64,000 nucleotides of DNA from Ligilactobacillus faecis (lineage in GTDB: Bacteria; Bacillota; Bacilli; Lactobacillales; Lactobacillaceae), in assembly GCF_029889745.1 (NCBI RefSeq), contig NZ_CP123639.1, forward strand, positions 2,027,501 through 2,091,500. Reading direction: 5' to 3'. Both the position numbers and the translations under genes were made by a program. This document shows, piece after piece, positions 52,847-62,848 of this stretch (positions are counted from its first letter, which is position 1; each line of letters starts with the position of its first letter). The notes beneath the pieces are model-generated. The model saw only the letters and a list, made by a program, of their open reading frames with translations, was not told the origin of the DNA and searched no databases.

Positions 52847-52993
52847 TTTTGTTTCGCGGTGCACAGTAACCTTGTGATCACGTGGGCAATATTTCTTAAG
52901 CTCAAGACGATCTGGGTTATTACGCTTGTTCTTGTTTGTCAAATATGTTTGTTCATGACATTCTGTACATTCTAATGTAATATTTACACGCAT
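52844..52993 (-). CDS. rpmG: 50S ribosomal protein L33
   Basis: 49 residues, [15 protein letters not shown]... [17 protein letters not shown]. The first zinc pair (CTEC) is intact but the second reads CPRD instead of CPxC, leaving three of the four zinc cysteines. Start ATG after GGAGGTTTAGAG. Downstream of the PBP gene, as in many lactic acid bacteria. Confidence 0.95.
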   Translation of the reverse strand: MRVNITLECTECHEQTYLTNKNKRNNPDRLELKKYCPRDHKVTVHRETK

Positions 52994-53121
52994 GCTCTAA
53001 ACCTCCAATACGTATCGATTCAAAAAGATGTTCCAGACACCTTTAACGTTTAATATCATATCATTTTTTAAAATTAATTACCAGTATTTTTTTGTTAATT
53101 GTTAAGTGAAATCCCTTGACA

Positions 53122-53156
53122 CTAAAAAAGAGCATATCTTTAGAAATATGCTCTCT
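53122..53156 (-). terminator. Terminator of the PBP gene
   Basis: Stem GAGCATAT with ATATGCTC around CTTTAGAA, then TTTTTTA on the minus strand, seven bases past the stop codon. Confidence 0.82.
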
Positions 53157-53163
53157 TAATTCA

Positions 53164-55233
53164 TCAATTAAAGCCATCGCTTGATTGCACTGTTTTCCAA
53201 TAAGCTTCATAGATCTCTTTGACAGTCTGTGTGTTGATATTACTTTCTGTATTAGTAATATTTGGAAAAGCAACAACTACCACGACTTGCGGATCGTTAG
53301 CTGGTGCGTAACTGATCGCACTCAATGTTTCAGTTTCAACATTATTATAAAAAGTTTGTGCCGTCCCTGTTTTAGCAGCGATCTCTGGTTTGACCGAAGC
53401 CATCGAGCCCCCAGTCCGATACGTATTTGTCCCATGAACTACGCGCCAGAGACCTGTTTTTACAACATCCCACTGATCTTGTGTTCCTTCAACAACATTT
53501 AAGATATTGGGTTGAACTTCATATTTGACAGCGCCTAGGCTTCCATCTTTATTAGTTTTTCGGATCGATTTCAAAATATGTGGTTGGATCCGATAACCAC
53601 CATTAGCGATCGTTGAGGCATATTGAGCTAACTGGATCGGCGTATAGGCATCATAGTTCCCAAAGGAAAGGTCCAAAGCATTACCAATATGACTTTGATC
53701 AGCAGCCCCTTCAAATCCAGTTGCTTCACCAGGAATGTCGATCCCTGTCTTGACCCCAAGCCCATATTGCTTGAAGTTTTGTCGTAATTTATCAAAGATC
53801 GAAGTTGGTAAATTCAAAGCAGCTCCCGAACGATAAGTAAAGCCACCTTCCATCATCGCAAGTTTCATCATATATGTGTTAGAAGAAACTTGTAATGCAT
53901 CGGAAGCTGATAAACTCATATTAGCTGCACCAGTCTTATTGAACCAAGAAGTTTTAGAAGCTGTTCCCGCCAATTTGATCGGTTCTTCTAATAGCGTATT
54001 GTTCGTAGGAGTGATAACGCCATCTCTTAAAGCGCCCATGACCATCGCACCTTTAACAACTGACCCCATAACAAATGTTTGGTTGATCGTTCCCAAGGCA
54101 TTTTCAGTCACTTCACCTGTTGAAAGATCCCGACTGACACCAGCCAAAGCATAGATCCCACCTGTCTTAGGATTCATCACGACCGCATACCCGCCTGGTA
54201 AGTATGGATTGCTGCCAGCATTAGCTTTAACTTGATCTTCAACGATCTTTTGAACTTGATTTTGAAACTCAGAGTTGATCGTCAATTGAAGATTATCACC
54301 TGGGCTACCAGCATACTGCTTGATCTCTTTAACGATCTCATTATTTTTAGTTTCAACATTGATGACTTCTTTACTACCTTTGAGTACGTCTTCGTATTGC
54401 GATTCGATATAACTAGAACCAACACTGTCATTACGCGAATAACCTTGTGCTAAAAGCGTATTGATCTTATCACTTGGCAGACCTTGCTTTTCAGAAGTAA
54501 CTGTCCCAATGACACTCTTGACAGCTTCGCCATTTGGATAAGAGCGTGACCAGCTTGTCCCGATCTTGACACCAGGTAAAACTGAAAGATGTTCGCCAAC
54601 TTCAGCCATCTCAGTGTCTGTCACATCACTTGTCTTTAGATAAACAGTCGACAGGGCATAAGCGCCTGACATCTTGCTATAAAGGGTCGCAGCTTTTTTT
54701 TGTTGATCAGTCAAGTTATCGACTAAGTTATTTTTTTTGACATACGCCACTTCTAAAGAGGCCAATTTATCTGCATCTTGCATCGTATCAGCACCTTTGA
54801 TATGCGAATTGACCTCTTTTAAATGTTTAGGGTCGGCTAAGTAATAATCGATCTTATTGCGCGTCGTCAAAGATTCTGTGTCAACACTGATATACCCTGC
54901 CAAACTATTAGCCACTTTATACATCTGTTCATTTTTAACGTTTAACGGTTTAGTATACGTGACTGCCCGTGAAGTGTTATTGGCAACTAAAAGTTTACCA
55001 GTCGCATCGTAGATCATCCCTCGTTGAACATTTTTAGTCTCAGTCTTATTATCACTACTGATCGCTTCTGATTCAAATTTTGCGCCGTGAATGATCTGCA
55101 AATAGACCAATTGTCCGATAAGCGCTGCAAATAATAAGAATACGATCAAAAAGAGAAAATTCAAACGAAACGGGATCTCTGAACCCTTTTTCTTCTTTTT
55201 ACTATTTGCTTTTCTTAAAAATCGCACGTGCAC
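53164..55233 (-). CDS. Class B penicillin-binding protein (PBP2-type transpeptidase)
   Basis: 689 residues. An N-terminal cytoplasmic basic segment and transmembrane helix (LNFLFLIVFLLFAALIGQLVYL) precede a PBP dimerisation domain. Transpeptidase motifs follow: SVVK (SxxK, in FVMGSVVKGAMVM), SSN (DALQVSSNTYM) and KTG (AAKTGTAQTF). The start is a GTG (55233) with a weak ribosome binding site; a second GTG two codons on (RFLRKANSKK) is possible. It makes peptide cross-links in septal or lateral wall, role inferred. Confidence 0.92.
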   Translation of the reverse strand: MHVRFLRKANSKKKKKGSEIPFRLNFLFLIVFLLFAALIGQLVYLQIIHGAKFESEAISSDNKTETKNVQRGMIYDATGKLLVANNTSRAVTYTKPLNVKNEQMYKVANSLAGYISVDTESLTTRNKIDYYLADPKHLKEVNSHIKGADTMQDADKLASLEVAYVKKNNLVDNLTDQQKKAATLYSKMSGAYALSTVYLKTSDVTDTEMAEVGEHLSVLPGVKIGTSWSRSYPNGEAVKSVIGTVTSEKQGLPSDKINTLLAQGYSRNDSVGSSYIESQYEDVLKGSKEVINVETKNNEIVKEIKQYAGSPGDNLQLTINSEFQNQVQKIVEDQVKANAGSNPYLPGGYAVVMNPKTGGIYALAGVSRDLSTGEVTENALGTINQTFVMGSVVKGAMVMGALRDGVITPTNNTLLEEPIKLAGTASKTSWFNKTGAANMSLSASDALQVSSNTYMMKLAMMEGGFTYRSGAALNLPTSIFDKLRQNFKQYGLGVKTGIDIPGEATGFEGAADQSHIGNALDLSFGNYDAYTPIQLAQYASTIANGGYRIQPHILKSIRKTNKDGSLGAVKYEVQPNILNVVEGTQDQWDVVKTGLWRVVHGTNTYRTGGSMASVKPEIAAKTGTAQTFYNNVETETLSAISYAPANDPQVVVVVAFPNITNTESNINTQTVKEIYEAYWKTVQSSDGFN

Positions 55234-55563
55234 ATTACTATACTAGATATAGCTGAATGGCAAAAGTATAGTCTCCTTTTCTAGATTCTGTCTTCACCGC
55301 TGACTTAAATAGATCACTGCTATATCTTAACTTTGCCTTGATCATTTTAAGTTAAATATCAGTGGATATATATTATAGTATACGCTCATCGCCTTAATTC
55401 AGACAATAAGTTATCGAACGTTTTTATTTTTATTTAAATTAACTCTTGATCTATATTCCAGCATAATTTTTAGCCACTTTACATGTTATAATTGTAGGGT
55501 GCATATTTTGCACGATTACTGTACGACCTTATAAAAGGTCTTATCACGGAAAGGATCCATTTC
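55234..55563. promoter_or_regulatory. Divergent region between PBP and YfhO-type genes
   Basis: 330 bases without a gene. For the plus strand, an extended -10 TGTTATAAT (55484-55492) precedes two leader inverted repeats: GTGCA-TATTT-TGCAC (55499-55513) and GACCTT-ATAA-AAGGTC (55528-55543). The ribosome binding site GGAAAGGA follows. For the minus strand no strong promoter was picked, though 55360-55385 is AT-rich. Confidence 0.5.
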
Positions 55564-58176
55564 ATGCAAAACTATTTAAAAAAGCATTACCCTTTGCTAC
55601 TTAGTTTTTGCACTCCAGTTATCATATTGTTGGGCTACTTCATCTACCGTGGCTTCTATCCCTTTGGTTCTTCAAGTGTCCTAACAGTTGATCTGGGGCA
55701 GCAATATATCGATTTTTTTGCCTATTTTAGGCAAACTTTGCTCCAGCAGCCAAGCGCTTTTTTCTATTCATTTTCAAAAGCGCTTGGTGGTCAGATGCTC
55801 GGAGAATATGCCTACTATTTGCTTAGTCCATTTAATCTGATCTTTTTGCTCTTTCCTGGTAAATACCTAACGGCTGGCTGTTTAGTCGTTTTACTCTTAA
55901 AATATGGGCTAGCAGGCTATACTTTTGGTCGGCTCCTCCAACATAAATTAAAGCTCCGTGGCCTTTTTATCCCAACTTTAGCAACGAGCTATGCTCTAAT
56001 GGGATGGATGATCGCTAATCAACTCAACATGTTATGGCTCGACGCTCCGATCTTTTTACCTTTGATCGTTTGTGGGCTTTACGACCTACTCCAAAAAAAG
56101 CAAAGTCTTGGTTATGTTTTGACTCTTAGTTTGATGATGATCATCAATTACTATATGGCTTACATGATCTGTCTTTTCTTAGGACTTTTCTTTATTTGGT
56201 ACGAAACAAATTACCGCGCTCTTAAACAACTTAGGCGTGATATTTGGCTTTTTTTGAGCCGTTCATTACTTGCGGTAGGATGTGCCAGTTTGATCCTTTT
56301 ACCGACACTTTATTCGCTTTCAACAAGTAAAGGTCAATATACAGAAAATTCTATTCATTTTAAATTTGAATATGCCCCGCTCGAAATGATCGCAAAATTT
56401 ATGATCGGAGCCTTCAATTTTGAACAAATGCCCAAAGGACTGCCAAACCTCTTTTTAGGTAGCCTCGCACTTTTTGGCTTTTGTCTCTACTTTTTAAGTA
56501 AAAAGATCGCAGGCAAAGCTAAAATAGCTGCCTTTTTAGTCAGTGCTGTCTTTGTTCTTTCGCTTTGCTTTGAACCACTTGACCTTTTGTGGCATGGGAT
56601 GCAATTTCCAGTTTGGTATCCTTATCGCTTCTCATTTGTCGTCAGCTTTTGGATGATCTTTTTAGCTGCCATTGCATTGAAAAAGAACCACTTTGCTTTA
56701 AAAAATTGGCAAACGCTTTGCTGCTTAGGGCTAGTTGGACTCGGACTAGGTTATATCTATTTTGATATCAAGAAGTTCGACTTTGCTTCGACACTTCTAT
56801 TATTGATCACGGCTTTATTCAACGTTTTGATCTTATTATTGTTGACTCTGCCCAAAAGCAAAGTCCATAAACGCTTAAACCCTTTAGCGATCTATCTAGT
56901 CGTTTGTGCTGAACTTTTAGCAAATACAGCTTATTCGCTCAATAATATCAGTTATTTAACGCAAAAAGAATTTGAAGTACCGACTAAAGCATTAGCTAAT
57001 GATGCACAGATCTTAAATGATCTCGATAGTTCATTTTATCGGACTGCTCAATTATATGCACGAACTAAAAACGATGGGATCGCGCATGGTCTGAATGCTG
57101 GTTCTTATTTTAGTTCAGCTCTTGAAAAAAGCATCCCAGACTTTTACGGGCAACTTGGGCAACCAGATGGTGATAACTATGTTGGTTATTACAATGGCAC
57201 CTTGATCAGTGATGCTTTACTAGGGATGAAATATTTGCTCTACGCTAAAGATGAAGCTGAATTGAAAACACCGACTGACGAAAAATTAAATGTTACTAGT
57301 TATCGACCTGACTTGATCGAATATAATAAACAAGTCGTTGGTAAAACAACTTCGATCTATCGTGATCCTTACGCCCTTTCCTTAGGATACGCTGCTAATA
57401 AACAGCTAAAAAAACTACCAGTTTTATATGATCGTCCTTTGACTTACCAAACAAATTGGCTCAATGCTGCCACTGGTTCAAATTCAAAGACTAAATATTT
57501 CTACGCAGCTAATTTTAACGAAGTTGTTTTCCAAAACACTAAAAAGCAAACATCTTTAACTGGTTCGTTTTTCAAAAAGACCGATCTAAAAGATCCAGCC
57601 CAGATCATCTTTAAATTTACGCCTGATACTGATGATCCTTATTACTTGACACTTGGACCAAGTCTTGACCAAGACAATGTTACTTGGTATTTAGGAACAC
57701 AAGAATATCCAGCCTATAAGACTTTTAGGCACACTGTCGTCTTGAATCCGACCACAGGAAATAAAGGCGAAGAGATCATTTTAACGGCTAAATTCAAAAA
57801 AGCCAACTTATGGTTACAAAACTTTGTGCTTTATCGCCTCGATAAAGAGTTAGCTTTACAAAAGATCGAACAACTCAAACAAAATGAACTAAAGATCTTA
57901 GATCACAGTGCTAACCGGATCTATGGTACGATCGAACTCACAAGTAAAGATCAATTTATGGCGACAACGATCCCATATGATAAAGGCTGGCACGCTAAAG
58001 TCGATGGTCAAGCGGTCAAAACATTCAAGATCCAAGATACATTCCTTGGACTAGATCTAACTCCTGGAACACATACGATCGAATTGACCTATGTTCCACC
58101 ATACTTCTATCTTGGTTGTCTGATCTCTTTAGGAAGCTTTTTAGTTTTAGGGTTACTTTATTATAAGAAAAGATAG
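55564..58176 (+). CDS. YfhO family membrane protein (GT-C-type)
   Basis: 870 residues with about 12 or more membrane helices in the first 450, a large outside domain, and a final helix (YLGCLISLGSFLVLGLLYY). SSVLTVDLGQQYIDFFAYFR with Asp near the first outer loop fits the YfhO/GT-C fold. Relatives add sugars from undecaprenyl carriers to teichoic acids. Its place next to dltXABCD supports a teichoic acid or wall polymer role, but the substrate is unknown. The C-terminal part (ATTIPYDKGWHAKVDGQAVK) is also typical. Confidence 0.9.
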   Translation: MQNYLKKHYPLLLSFCTPVIILLGYFIYRGFYPFGSSSVLTVDLGQQYIDFFAYFRQTLLQQPSAFFYSFSKALGGQMLGEYAYYLLSPFNLIFLLFPGKYLTAGCLVVLLLKYGLAGYTFGRLLQHKLKLRGLFIPTLATSYALMGWMIANQLNMLWLDAPIFLPLIVCGLYDLLQKKQSLGYVLTLSLMMIINYYMAYMICLFLGLFFIWYETNYRALKQLRRDIWLFLSRSLLAVGCASLILLPTLYSLSTSKGQYTENSIHFKFEYAPLEMIAKFMIGAFNFEQMPKGLPNLFLGSLALFGFCLYFLSKKIAGKAKIAAFLVSAVFVLSLCFEPLDLLWHGMQFPVWYPYRFSFVVSFWMIFLAAIALKKNHFALKNWQTLCCLGLVGLGLGYIYFDIKKFDFASTLLLLITALFNVLILLLLTLPKSKVHKRLNPLAIYLVVCAELLANTAYSLNNISYLTQKEFEVPTKALANDAQILNDLDSSFYRTAQLYARTKNDGIAHGLNAGSYFSSALEKSIPDFYGQLGQPDGDNYVGYYNGTLISDALLGMKYLLYAKDEAELKTPTDEKLNVTSYRPDLIEYNKQVVGKTTSIYRDPYALSLGYAANKQLKKLPVLYDRPLTYQTNWLNAATGSNSKTKYFYAANFNEVVFQNTKKQTSLTGSFFKKTDLKDPAQIIFKFTPDTDDPYYLTLGPSLDQDNVTWYLGTQEYPAYKTFRHTVVLNPTTGNKGEEIILTAKFKKANLWLQNFVLYRLDKELALQKIEQLKQNELKILDHSANRIYGTIELTSKDQFMATTIPYDKGWHAKVDGQAVKTFKIQDTFLGLDLTPGTHTIELTYVPPYFYLGCLISLGSFLVLGLLYYKKR

Positions 58177-58181
58177 ATATT

Positions 58182-58212
58182 AAAAAACGAGCCACAAACG
58201 GGCTCGTTTTTT
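58182..58212. terminator. Bidirectional terminator after the YfhO-type gene
   Basis: Stem AAAAAACGAGCC with GGCTCGTTTTTT around ACAAACG, a few bases past the stop codon. It can act in both directions. Confidence 0.88.
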
Positions 58213-58241
58213 GTACAGCTCTCTAAAAATCGAGTTTTTCT

Positions 58242-58283
58242 AAAAACAAATAGCGCAACCTTAAGGCTACGCTATTTGTTTTT
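58242..58283 (-). terminator. Terminator of the dlt operon
   Basis: Stem AAAAACAAATAGCG with CGCTATTTGTTTTT, overlapping the dltD stop codon, giving a T-run on the minus strand. Confidence 0.83.
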
Positions 58284-59553
58284 ATTTTACTTTTTCATTC
58301 AAAGCTTGGCCTTCAAGTTTTTGCCACTCTTTAGTGTAGAAATAATCATTGATCTTATAAGTTGGTGTTTTCTGGTCGGTGCTCAAAAACGGTCCAACTG
58401 CTTGATCCATCTTGAGCCAACCACGCCAACCTAAGTGGATCGTATCTTGCATGAAATATCTTTCGCCCCCATCTTTAGAGAGATCGACGATGTTAGTAAA
58501 GCCTTGTGATTGTAATTGATATTTGATCTTCTCGGTACAAGCTTGGAGCATTTCTCTTGATAAGCCTGTATAATTCGACCATTTTTCATTGACAGGCGGG
58601 ATCACAAACATCACATTCATATTATTTTCAGCAAATTGATTTAAGACTAACTCAAAATCAGAATACTCTGGAGAGCTGACATAATTATAACTACTTTGCT
58701 TGTTCTTTAATTTGAAATACTTATCGCGCAAGTTCTTATCAAAGAAACGATCATCAATATCAAATGGGTTATTGTTAGTTTTCTTAGCTCCCATTTGATA
58801 AGCTAAAGCATCAAGTTTAGCTTGATCATATGTTGCTGGTAATTTAGCAGCAACTTTAGCGATCTTTTCTGTATTATCCTTGAGAGCTAAAGTCGAAAAG
58901 AGCTGATCCTCATGCTTGAGCTGATTATATTTTAGATCGATATAAGTTTGCATCGAACTTGAAAGTTTTTGGCCATCTTTAACTTGTAAAACAGCTTTTT
59001 TCAAAATATGGTCATTTTGGATCGTTGGCATAGCTAACAAACGCTCTGCTGCAAACCGATCCATCTTACCATCGTTGACATGCTTCAACCAACTAACAGT
59101 TTCTAAGTTTGAATAATATAAACTAAAGGCTGCTGGATTAGTTCCTTGCTTGACAAACCATTGCGGAGAAATGATCATCACTGCTTTTTTCCCTTTCAAT
59201 TGGGCTAATGAGCCTTGCATCCCATAAAATTGGGCTAAAGAGGTCGAACCTGGCCCACCTAATAAGAAAGGACGGTAGTTACGATCATAACGCTTTGCTA
59301 ATGAAGCTGGATGAAAGGCGTCCATCCGTGAAAGTTCTGAAGAGCCAAAAAACGGAACATAATTTTCTTCAAAAGCTTTTTGTTTGACAGCGTTACCTTT
59401 GAAAATATTTTTAGACTGTGAAAGAGCAGCAACTTGTAACGTATGTTGGTTTACTTTACGCACATTAAACGGTGAGACCAAAAAAAGTGTCAGTAAGATC
59501 CCAGCTAAAATAACTGGTCCAAAGATCTTAAATAGCTTCTTTTTTGTGTCCAT
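58282..59553 (-). CDS. dltD: D-alanyl-lipoteichoic acid biosynthesis protein DltD
   Basis: Extracellular serine hydrolase that completes D-Ala transfer to lipoteichoic acid. One N-terminal helix (FKIFGPVILAGILLTLFLV). Catalytic Ser is in PFFGSSELSRMDAFHP near residue 70, and Asp/His in DTIHLGWRGW near 385. Length 423. Its ATG overlaps the dltC stop by one base. Confidence 0.96.
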   Translation of the reverse strand: MDTKKKLFKIFGPVILAGILLTLFLVSPFNVRKVNQHTLQVAALSQSKNIFKGNAVKQKAFEENYVPFFGSSELSRMDAFHPASLAKRYDRNYRPFLLGGPGSTSLAQFYGMQGSLAQLKGKKAVMIISPQWFVKQGTNPAAFSLYYSNLETVSWLKHVNDGKMDRFAAERLLAMPTIQNDHILKKAVLQVKDGQKLSSSMQTYIDLKYNQLKHEDQLFSTLALKDNTEKIAKVAAKLPATYDQAKLDALAYQMGAKKTNNNPFDIDDRFFDKNLRDKYFKLKNKQSSYNYVSSPEYSDFELVLNQFAENNMNVMFVIPPVNEKWSNYTGLSREMLQACTEKIKYQLQSQGFTNIVDLSKDGGERYFMQDTIHLGWRGWLKMDQAVGPFLSTDQKTPTYKINDYFYTKEWQKLEGQALNEKVK

Positions 59554-59786
59554 TATTGCATACTTTCCACTTTCGCGATGATTTTATTTGGTGTGTTCCA
59601 TTCGTTGCGATCAAATTCGGAAACTGGAACATCAACATCACATTGTGATTGTAATTCAAGTAAAAGTTGTACTGTTCCCATTGAATCTAAAAGACCTGTT
59701 TCAAAGATATCGATATCTTTGTCATTTCTTACTTCATCACTACCTGTTAAATCTTCTAAAATATCTAAAACTGTTTCTTCCATCAT
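59553..59786 (-). CDS. dltC: D-alanyl carrier protein DltC
   Basis: Carries D-Ala on phosphopantetheine at the Ser of [13 protein letters not shown] choose ATG 59786 ([13 protein letters not shown], 77 residues) because GGAGG is six bases upstream, inside the longer possible reading from 59813, which would also exceed the family length. Confidence 0.95.
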   Translation of the reverse strand: MMEETVLDILEDLTGSDEVRNDKDIDIFETGLLDSMGTVQLLLELQSQCDVDVPVSEFDRNEWNTPNKIIAKVESMQ

Positions 59787-59805
59787 TACATTCCTCCAAA
59801 TTTTA

Positions 59806-61002
59806 TTACGCAAAGAATAATTTATCTAAAAAGCCTGAAAAGATCAAAAAGCTAAAGCAAACAACATTAAACGTCATAAAGATCGCAAAAGCTTCGGTGA
59901 ATTTATTATGTGGGATATGCTCTTTATGTTTCTTTTTAAAACGTAACCAAGCATCACACAAGATGATCGCTAAGGCGTGGTAGAGCCCATAAACGATATA
60001 ATACCATGTGATCCCATGCCAAAAACCCATGATCAAAAAGAGCGTTAAGTAACCAACATTAGCGATCGCGATCTTACTTTTCAGCAGTTTCTTTTTCATG
60101 ATAAAGAAAACTAAACGCATATAGATGTAGTCTCTAAACCAAAATGAAAGGGTCATATGCCACCTATTCCAGAAATCTTTGATATTTTTGGAAATAAATG
60201 GTTTATTGAAGTTCATCGGTGTTTTGACGCCCATGATATAACTTGTTCCGACTGCAAATAAACTGTAACCTGCAAAATCAAAGAATAAGTTCATCGAAAA
60301 GACGTACATATAAGCGACGACCCACCACGACCAACCACCGTGAGCCAAAGCAAGCGCCGAAACTTTAGGTTGTAATAAAACGCCAAAAAAATAAGCTAAA
60401 ATGAACTTATATAAGAATCCTAAGAAAATATACCAGATCCCTTTATCCAGCAATTCTAAGTATTTCTCACGACTTGGCGTCTTCTTGTAATCTCCTAAAA
60501 AGCGCCGATAGCGATCGATTGGTCCAGATGAGATCGTTGGGAAGAAGAGCAAGAAGTGCAACGCTTCTTTAAAATCAACTTCCTTAATGATCCCATCTCG
60601 GATCTCCATGATCATCCCGACCGTTTTAAAGGTCAAATAACTGATCCCTAAAAAGCCGATGATCGATTCCTTACCGTTGTTCAATAACGGTGAAACTTTA
60701 ACGATCACTAACGGTAAGATCGACAAAACAACAGCTAAGTCAAAGACAAAGGTGTTATTTTTCTTCTTGCGATACGCCAAATAACCATAGATCAAAAGCA
60801 TCTCAAAAAGGATATAACCACTTAAGGCAACACCTTGTTCCCATTTTACGCCTCCAAAGGTCAAAAGTAAAAAGAGAAATGAGATGAGCGTTTCATAGAT
60901 CCTAAAACGACGACCATACATCAAGCCTACTGCGATCGGCAACAAGCCGATCAGCAAGAAGACAAAATAAGTCGGGTCTTGATACGGTTGCATGTTAAGC
61001 AT
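59806..61002 (-). CDS. dltB: D-alanyl transfer protein DltB (MBOAT)
   Basis: Membrane-bound O-acyltransferase that moves D-Ala from DltC across the membrane. 398 residues with about 11 helices. The MBOAT His is in [20 protein letters not shown], and [18 protein letters not shown] is the other conserved stretch. It overlaps dltA by one base and precedes dltC by 19 bases. Confidence 0.96.
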   Translation of the reverse strand: MLNMQPYQDPTYFVFLLIGLLPIAVGLMYGRRFRIYETLISFLFLLLTFGGVKWEQGVALSGYILFEMLLIYGYLAYRKKKNNTFVFDLAVVLSILPLVIVKVSPLLNNGKESIIGFLGISYLTFKTVGMIMEIRDGIIKEVDFKEALHFLLFFPTISSGPIDRYRRFLGDYKKTPSREKYLELLDKGIWYIFLGFLYKFILAYFFGVLLQPKVSALALAHGGWSWWVVAYMYVFSMNLFFDFAGYSLFAVGTSYIMGVKTPMNFNKPFISKNIKDFWNRWHMTLSFWFRDYIYMRLVFFIMKKKLLKSKIAIANVGYLTLFLIMGFWHGITWYYIVYGLYHALAIILCDAWLRFKKKHKEHIPHNKFTEAFAIFMTFNVVCFSFLIFSGFLDKLFFA

Positions 61003-62534
61003 CAGCTATTGACCTCTTTCATCAATTTTTTGCGATCGATCTTACCATTTGGTGTCAACGGTAATTTCTCAACGTAAACAAATTTTTGAGGCATCATATA
61101 AGACATCATCGTCTCTAAGAGCTCTTTTTTGATCGCTTGTGTCAGTTTAAAATCACTCGCAAAGTCTTTTGTCTTAGCTTGATCTTTTACGATATAAGCT
61201 ACTAACTGACTGACTTTATGATCTTTATCATAACGTGGGACTGTTGTCGCTTGCGTGACATAACTGACTTTATCTAAATGATGATCGACATCTTCTAATT
61301 CGATCCTAAAGCCATGCAACTTAACTTGGAAATCGATCCGCCCTTTATAAAGTAGCTGACCATTTTCATCAAATTGCCCTAAGTCTCCCGTTTTATAAGC
61401 TGGTTGTCCGTCATATGTCAAAAAGGCATGTTTTGTCTTTTCTGGATTATTTAGATATCCCTTTGAAACACTTGGTCCAGCGATCAAGATCTCACCACTT
61501 TGCCCGACCGGTACTGGCTGATCATTTTCATCAACTAAAATGATCGTCGTATCAGCTTTTGCTTGTCCGATCGGTAAACGTGGATAAGTCTCCAAGATCT
61601 CGTCTGTGATCTCGACTTGGCTGACAGCTACAGTCGCTTCAGTCGGACCGTATGTGTTAAAGATCTTTGCTTTTGGAAAACGTTTTTTTAAAGTTTGCGC
61701 AGTCTTATGTGTCAACTCTTCACCACAGAAGAAGAAATGTGTTAGTGTTGGCAACGTTTCGGCTGAAAAGGTCGGTTGCAATAAACAAATATCGATAAAC
61801 GAAGGCGTTGAGACCCATTCTGTGATCTTTAACTCTGGTAAAACAGCAAATAACGCTTTAAAGTTATCGGTCGTCTCTTTTGGTAGAACCGTCAACTGCT
61901 TTCCAGCCGTCAAAGTTGGATATAGATCCATCACTGAAAGATCAAACGAGTATGGCGGCTGTGATAAACAACTTCCTGTCTGCTCTAACGCAAAGTCCTT
62001 TTGCATCCAAGCGTTGAAACTAACTAGATTGTCATGACTGATCTGAACGCCTTTTGGTACCCCTGTTGTTCCTGAAGTAAAGATGATATAAAAATTCTCA
62101 TCGCCAGAAACAAACTGAGCTTTGGTAGTTAATTTTTCTTTATTAGAAAAGACTTCTGTCAACTTTTGTGGTTCAATGATCGTCATATCAGTAAATGTTA
62201 ACGGTAACTCTTCAACTGCGATACAAGCAGCTGGTTTGGCGATCTCCTTGATGATCTTGATCCGTTCAAGTGGTGAATGAGCGTCTACTGGAATGTAAGC
62301 ATGTCCTGCTTTGACTGCTCCTAAAAATGAAGCGATCATCTCAAAAGTTTGTCCCCCAAAAATGATCACTGGCGCCCCTTTTGGTAAATCTAATGTCATC
62401 AAGTATGCGGCTAACGAATCAGAATACTCTTTTAATTCAGCGTATGTGTTCGTTTTCCCTAGATAATCATAAGCGATCTTATCTGGAGAAGTTTTAGCCC
62501 AGCCATCGATCACTTCGATCAAATTTTCTGACAT
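61002..62534 (-). CDS. dltA: D-alanine--D-alanyl carrier protein ligase DltA
   Basis: Adenylates D-Ala and loads it on DltC. ANL-superfamily motifs: IFTSGTTGVPKGVQISHDNL (A3), FNTYGPTEATVAVS (A5), YKTGDLGQ (A7), GRIDFQVKLHGFRIELEDV (A8) and TPNGKIDRKKL (A10). Length 510. Ribosome binding site GGAGG is six bases before the ATG. Confidence 0.97.
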   Translation of the reverse strand: MSENLIEVIDGWAKTSPDKIAYDYLGKTNTYAELKEYSDSLAAYLMTLDLPKGAPVIIFGGQTFEMIASFLGAVKAGHAYIPVDAHSPLERIKIIKEIAKPAACIAVEELPLTFTDMTIIEPQKLTEVFSNKEKLTTKAQFVSGDENFYIIFTSGTTGVPKGVQISHDNLVSFNAWMQKDFALEQTGSCLSQPPYSFDLSVMDLYPTLTAGKQLTVLPKETTDNFKALFAVLPELKITEWVSTPSFIDICLLQPTFSAETLPTLTHFFFCGEELTHKTAQTLKKRFPKAKIFNTYGPTEATVAVSQVEITDEILETYPRLPIGQAKADTTIILVDENDQPVPVGQSGEILIAGPSVSKGYLNNPEKTKHAFLTYDGQPAYKTGDLGQFDENGQLLYKGRIDFQVKLHGFRIELEDVDHHLDKVSYVTQATTVPRYDKDHKVSQLVAYIVKDQAKTKDFASDFKLTQAIKKELLETMMSYMMPQKFVYVEKLPLTPNGKIDRKKLMKEVNS

Positions 62535-62545
62535 CGCAGTTCCTC

Positions 62546-62695
62546 CTAAAACTCATTATAAATAAAATGTGGCTGATTTACTCCGCTATAACTATATAAA
62601 TACACTAACGCAAATAGTACAGCAAAATAAAAGATAGTCTTTAAGATAAAATCGACATAGCCATTACTTAAAAATTTTTGCCATTTTTTCTTCAA
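62546..62695 (-). CDS. dltX: Teichoic acid D-Ala incorporation-associated protein DltX
   Basis: 49-residue single-pass membrane protein and first gene of the dlt operon: KKKWQKFLSNGYVDFILKTI, helix FYFAVLFALVYLYSYSG and the conserved FIYNEF end, which in other bacteria supplies the C-terminal acceptor motif. Start is TTG 62695 with AGGGGTG upstream; in-frame starts further back lack one. DltX is known to be needed for transfer of D-Ala outside the membrane. Confidence 0.92.
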   Translation of the reverse strand: MKKKWQKFLSNGYVDFILKTIFYFAVLFALVYLYSYSGVNQPHFIYNEF

Positions 62696-62804
62696 GCATT
62701 TCACCCCTATATATTTAATAGGCACACAAATGCCACATCTCATTAATATTACAATAACTTTACCTCATAAAACAAGGCTTTATGTTTTCATTAAACATTT
62801 AAAA

Positions 62805-62833
62805 TGTCATTTAAGCAAGTCCTTGTCATTTAA
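62805..62833 (-). promoter_or_regulatory. Direct repeats upstream of dltX
   Basis: TTAAATGACA occurs twice on the minus strand (62824-62833 and 62805-62814), 19 bases apart, about 110-140 bases before the dltX start. The adjoining ACATTT-A-AAATGT (62795-62807) is palindromic. Equally spaced direct repeats suggest a response-regulator site for the dlt operon, but no regulator is identified. Confidence 0.4.
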
Positions 62834-62848
62834 AAAAAAGTTAAGATC

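Noticed and set aside
55378-55563. Leader inverted repeats upstream of the YfhO-type gene as a riboswitch
   Set aside because: Two short hairpins only; no conserved riboswitch core is recognisable.
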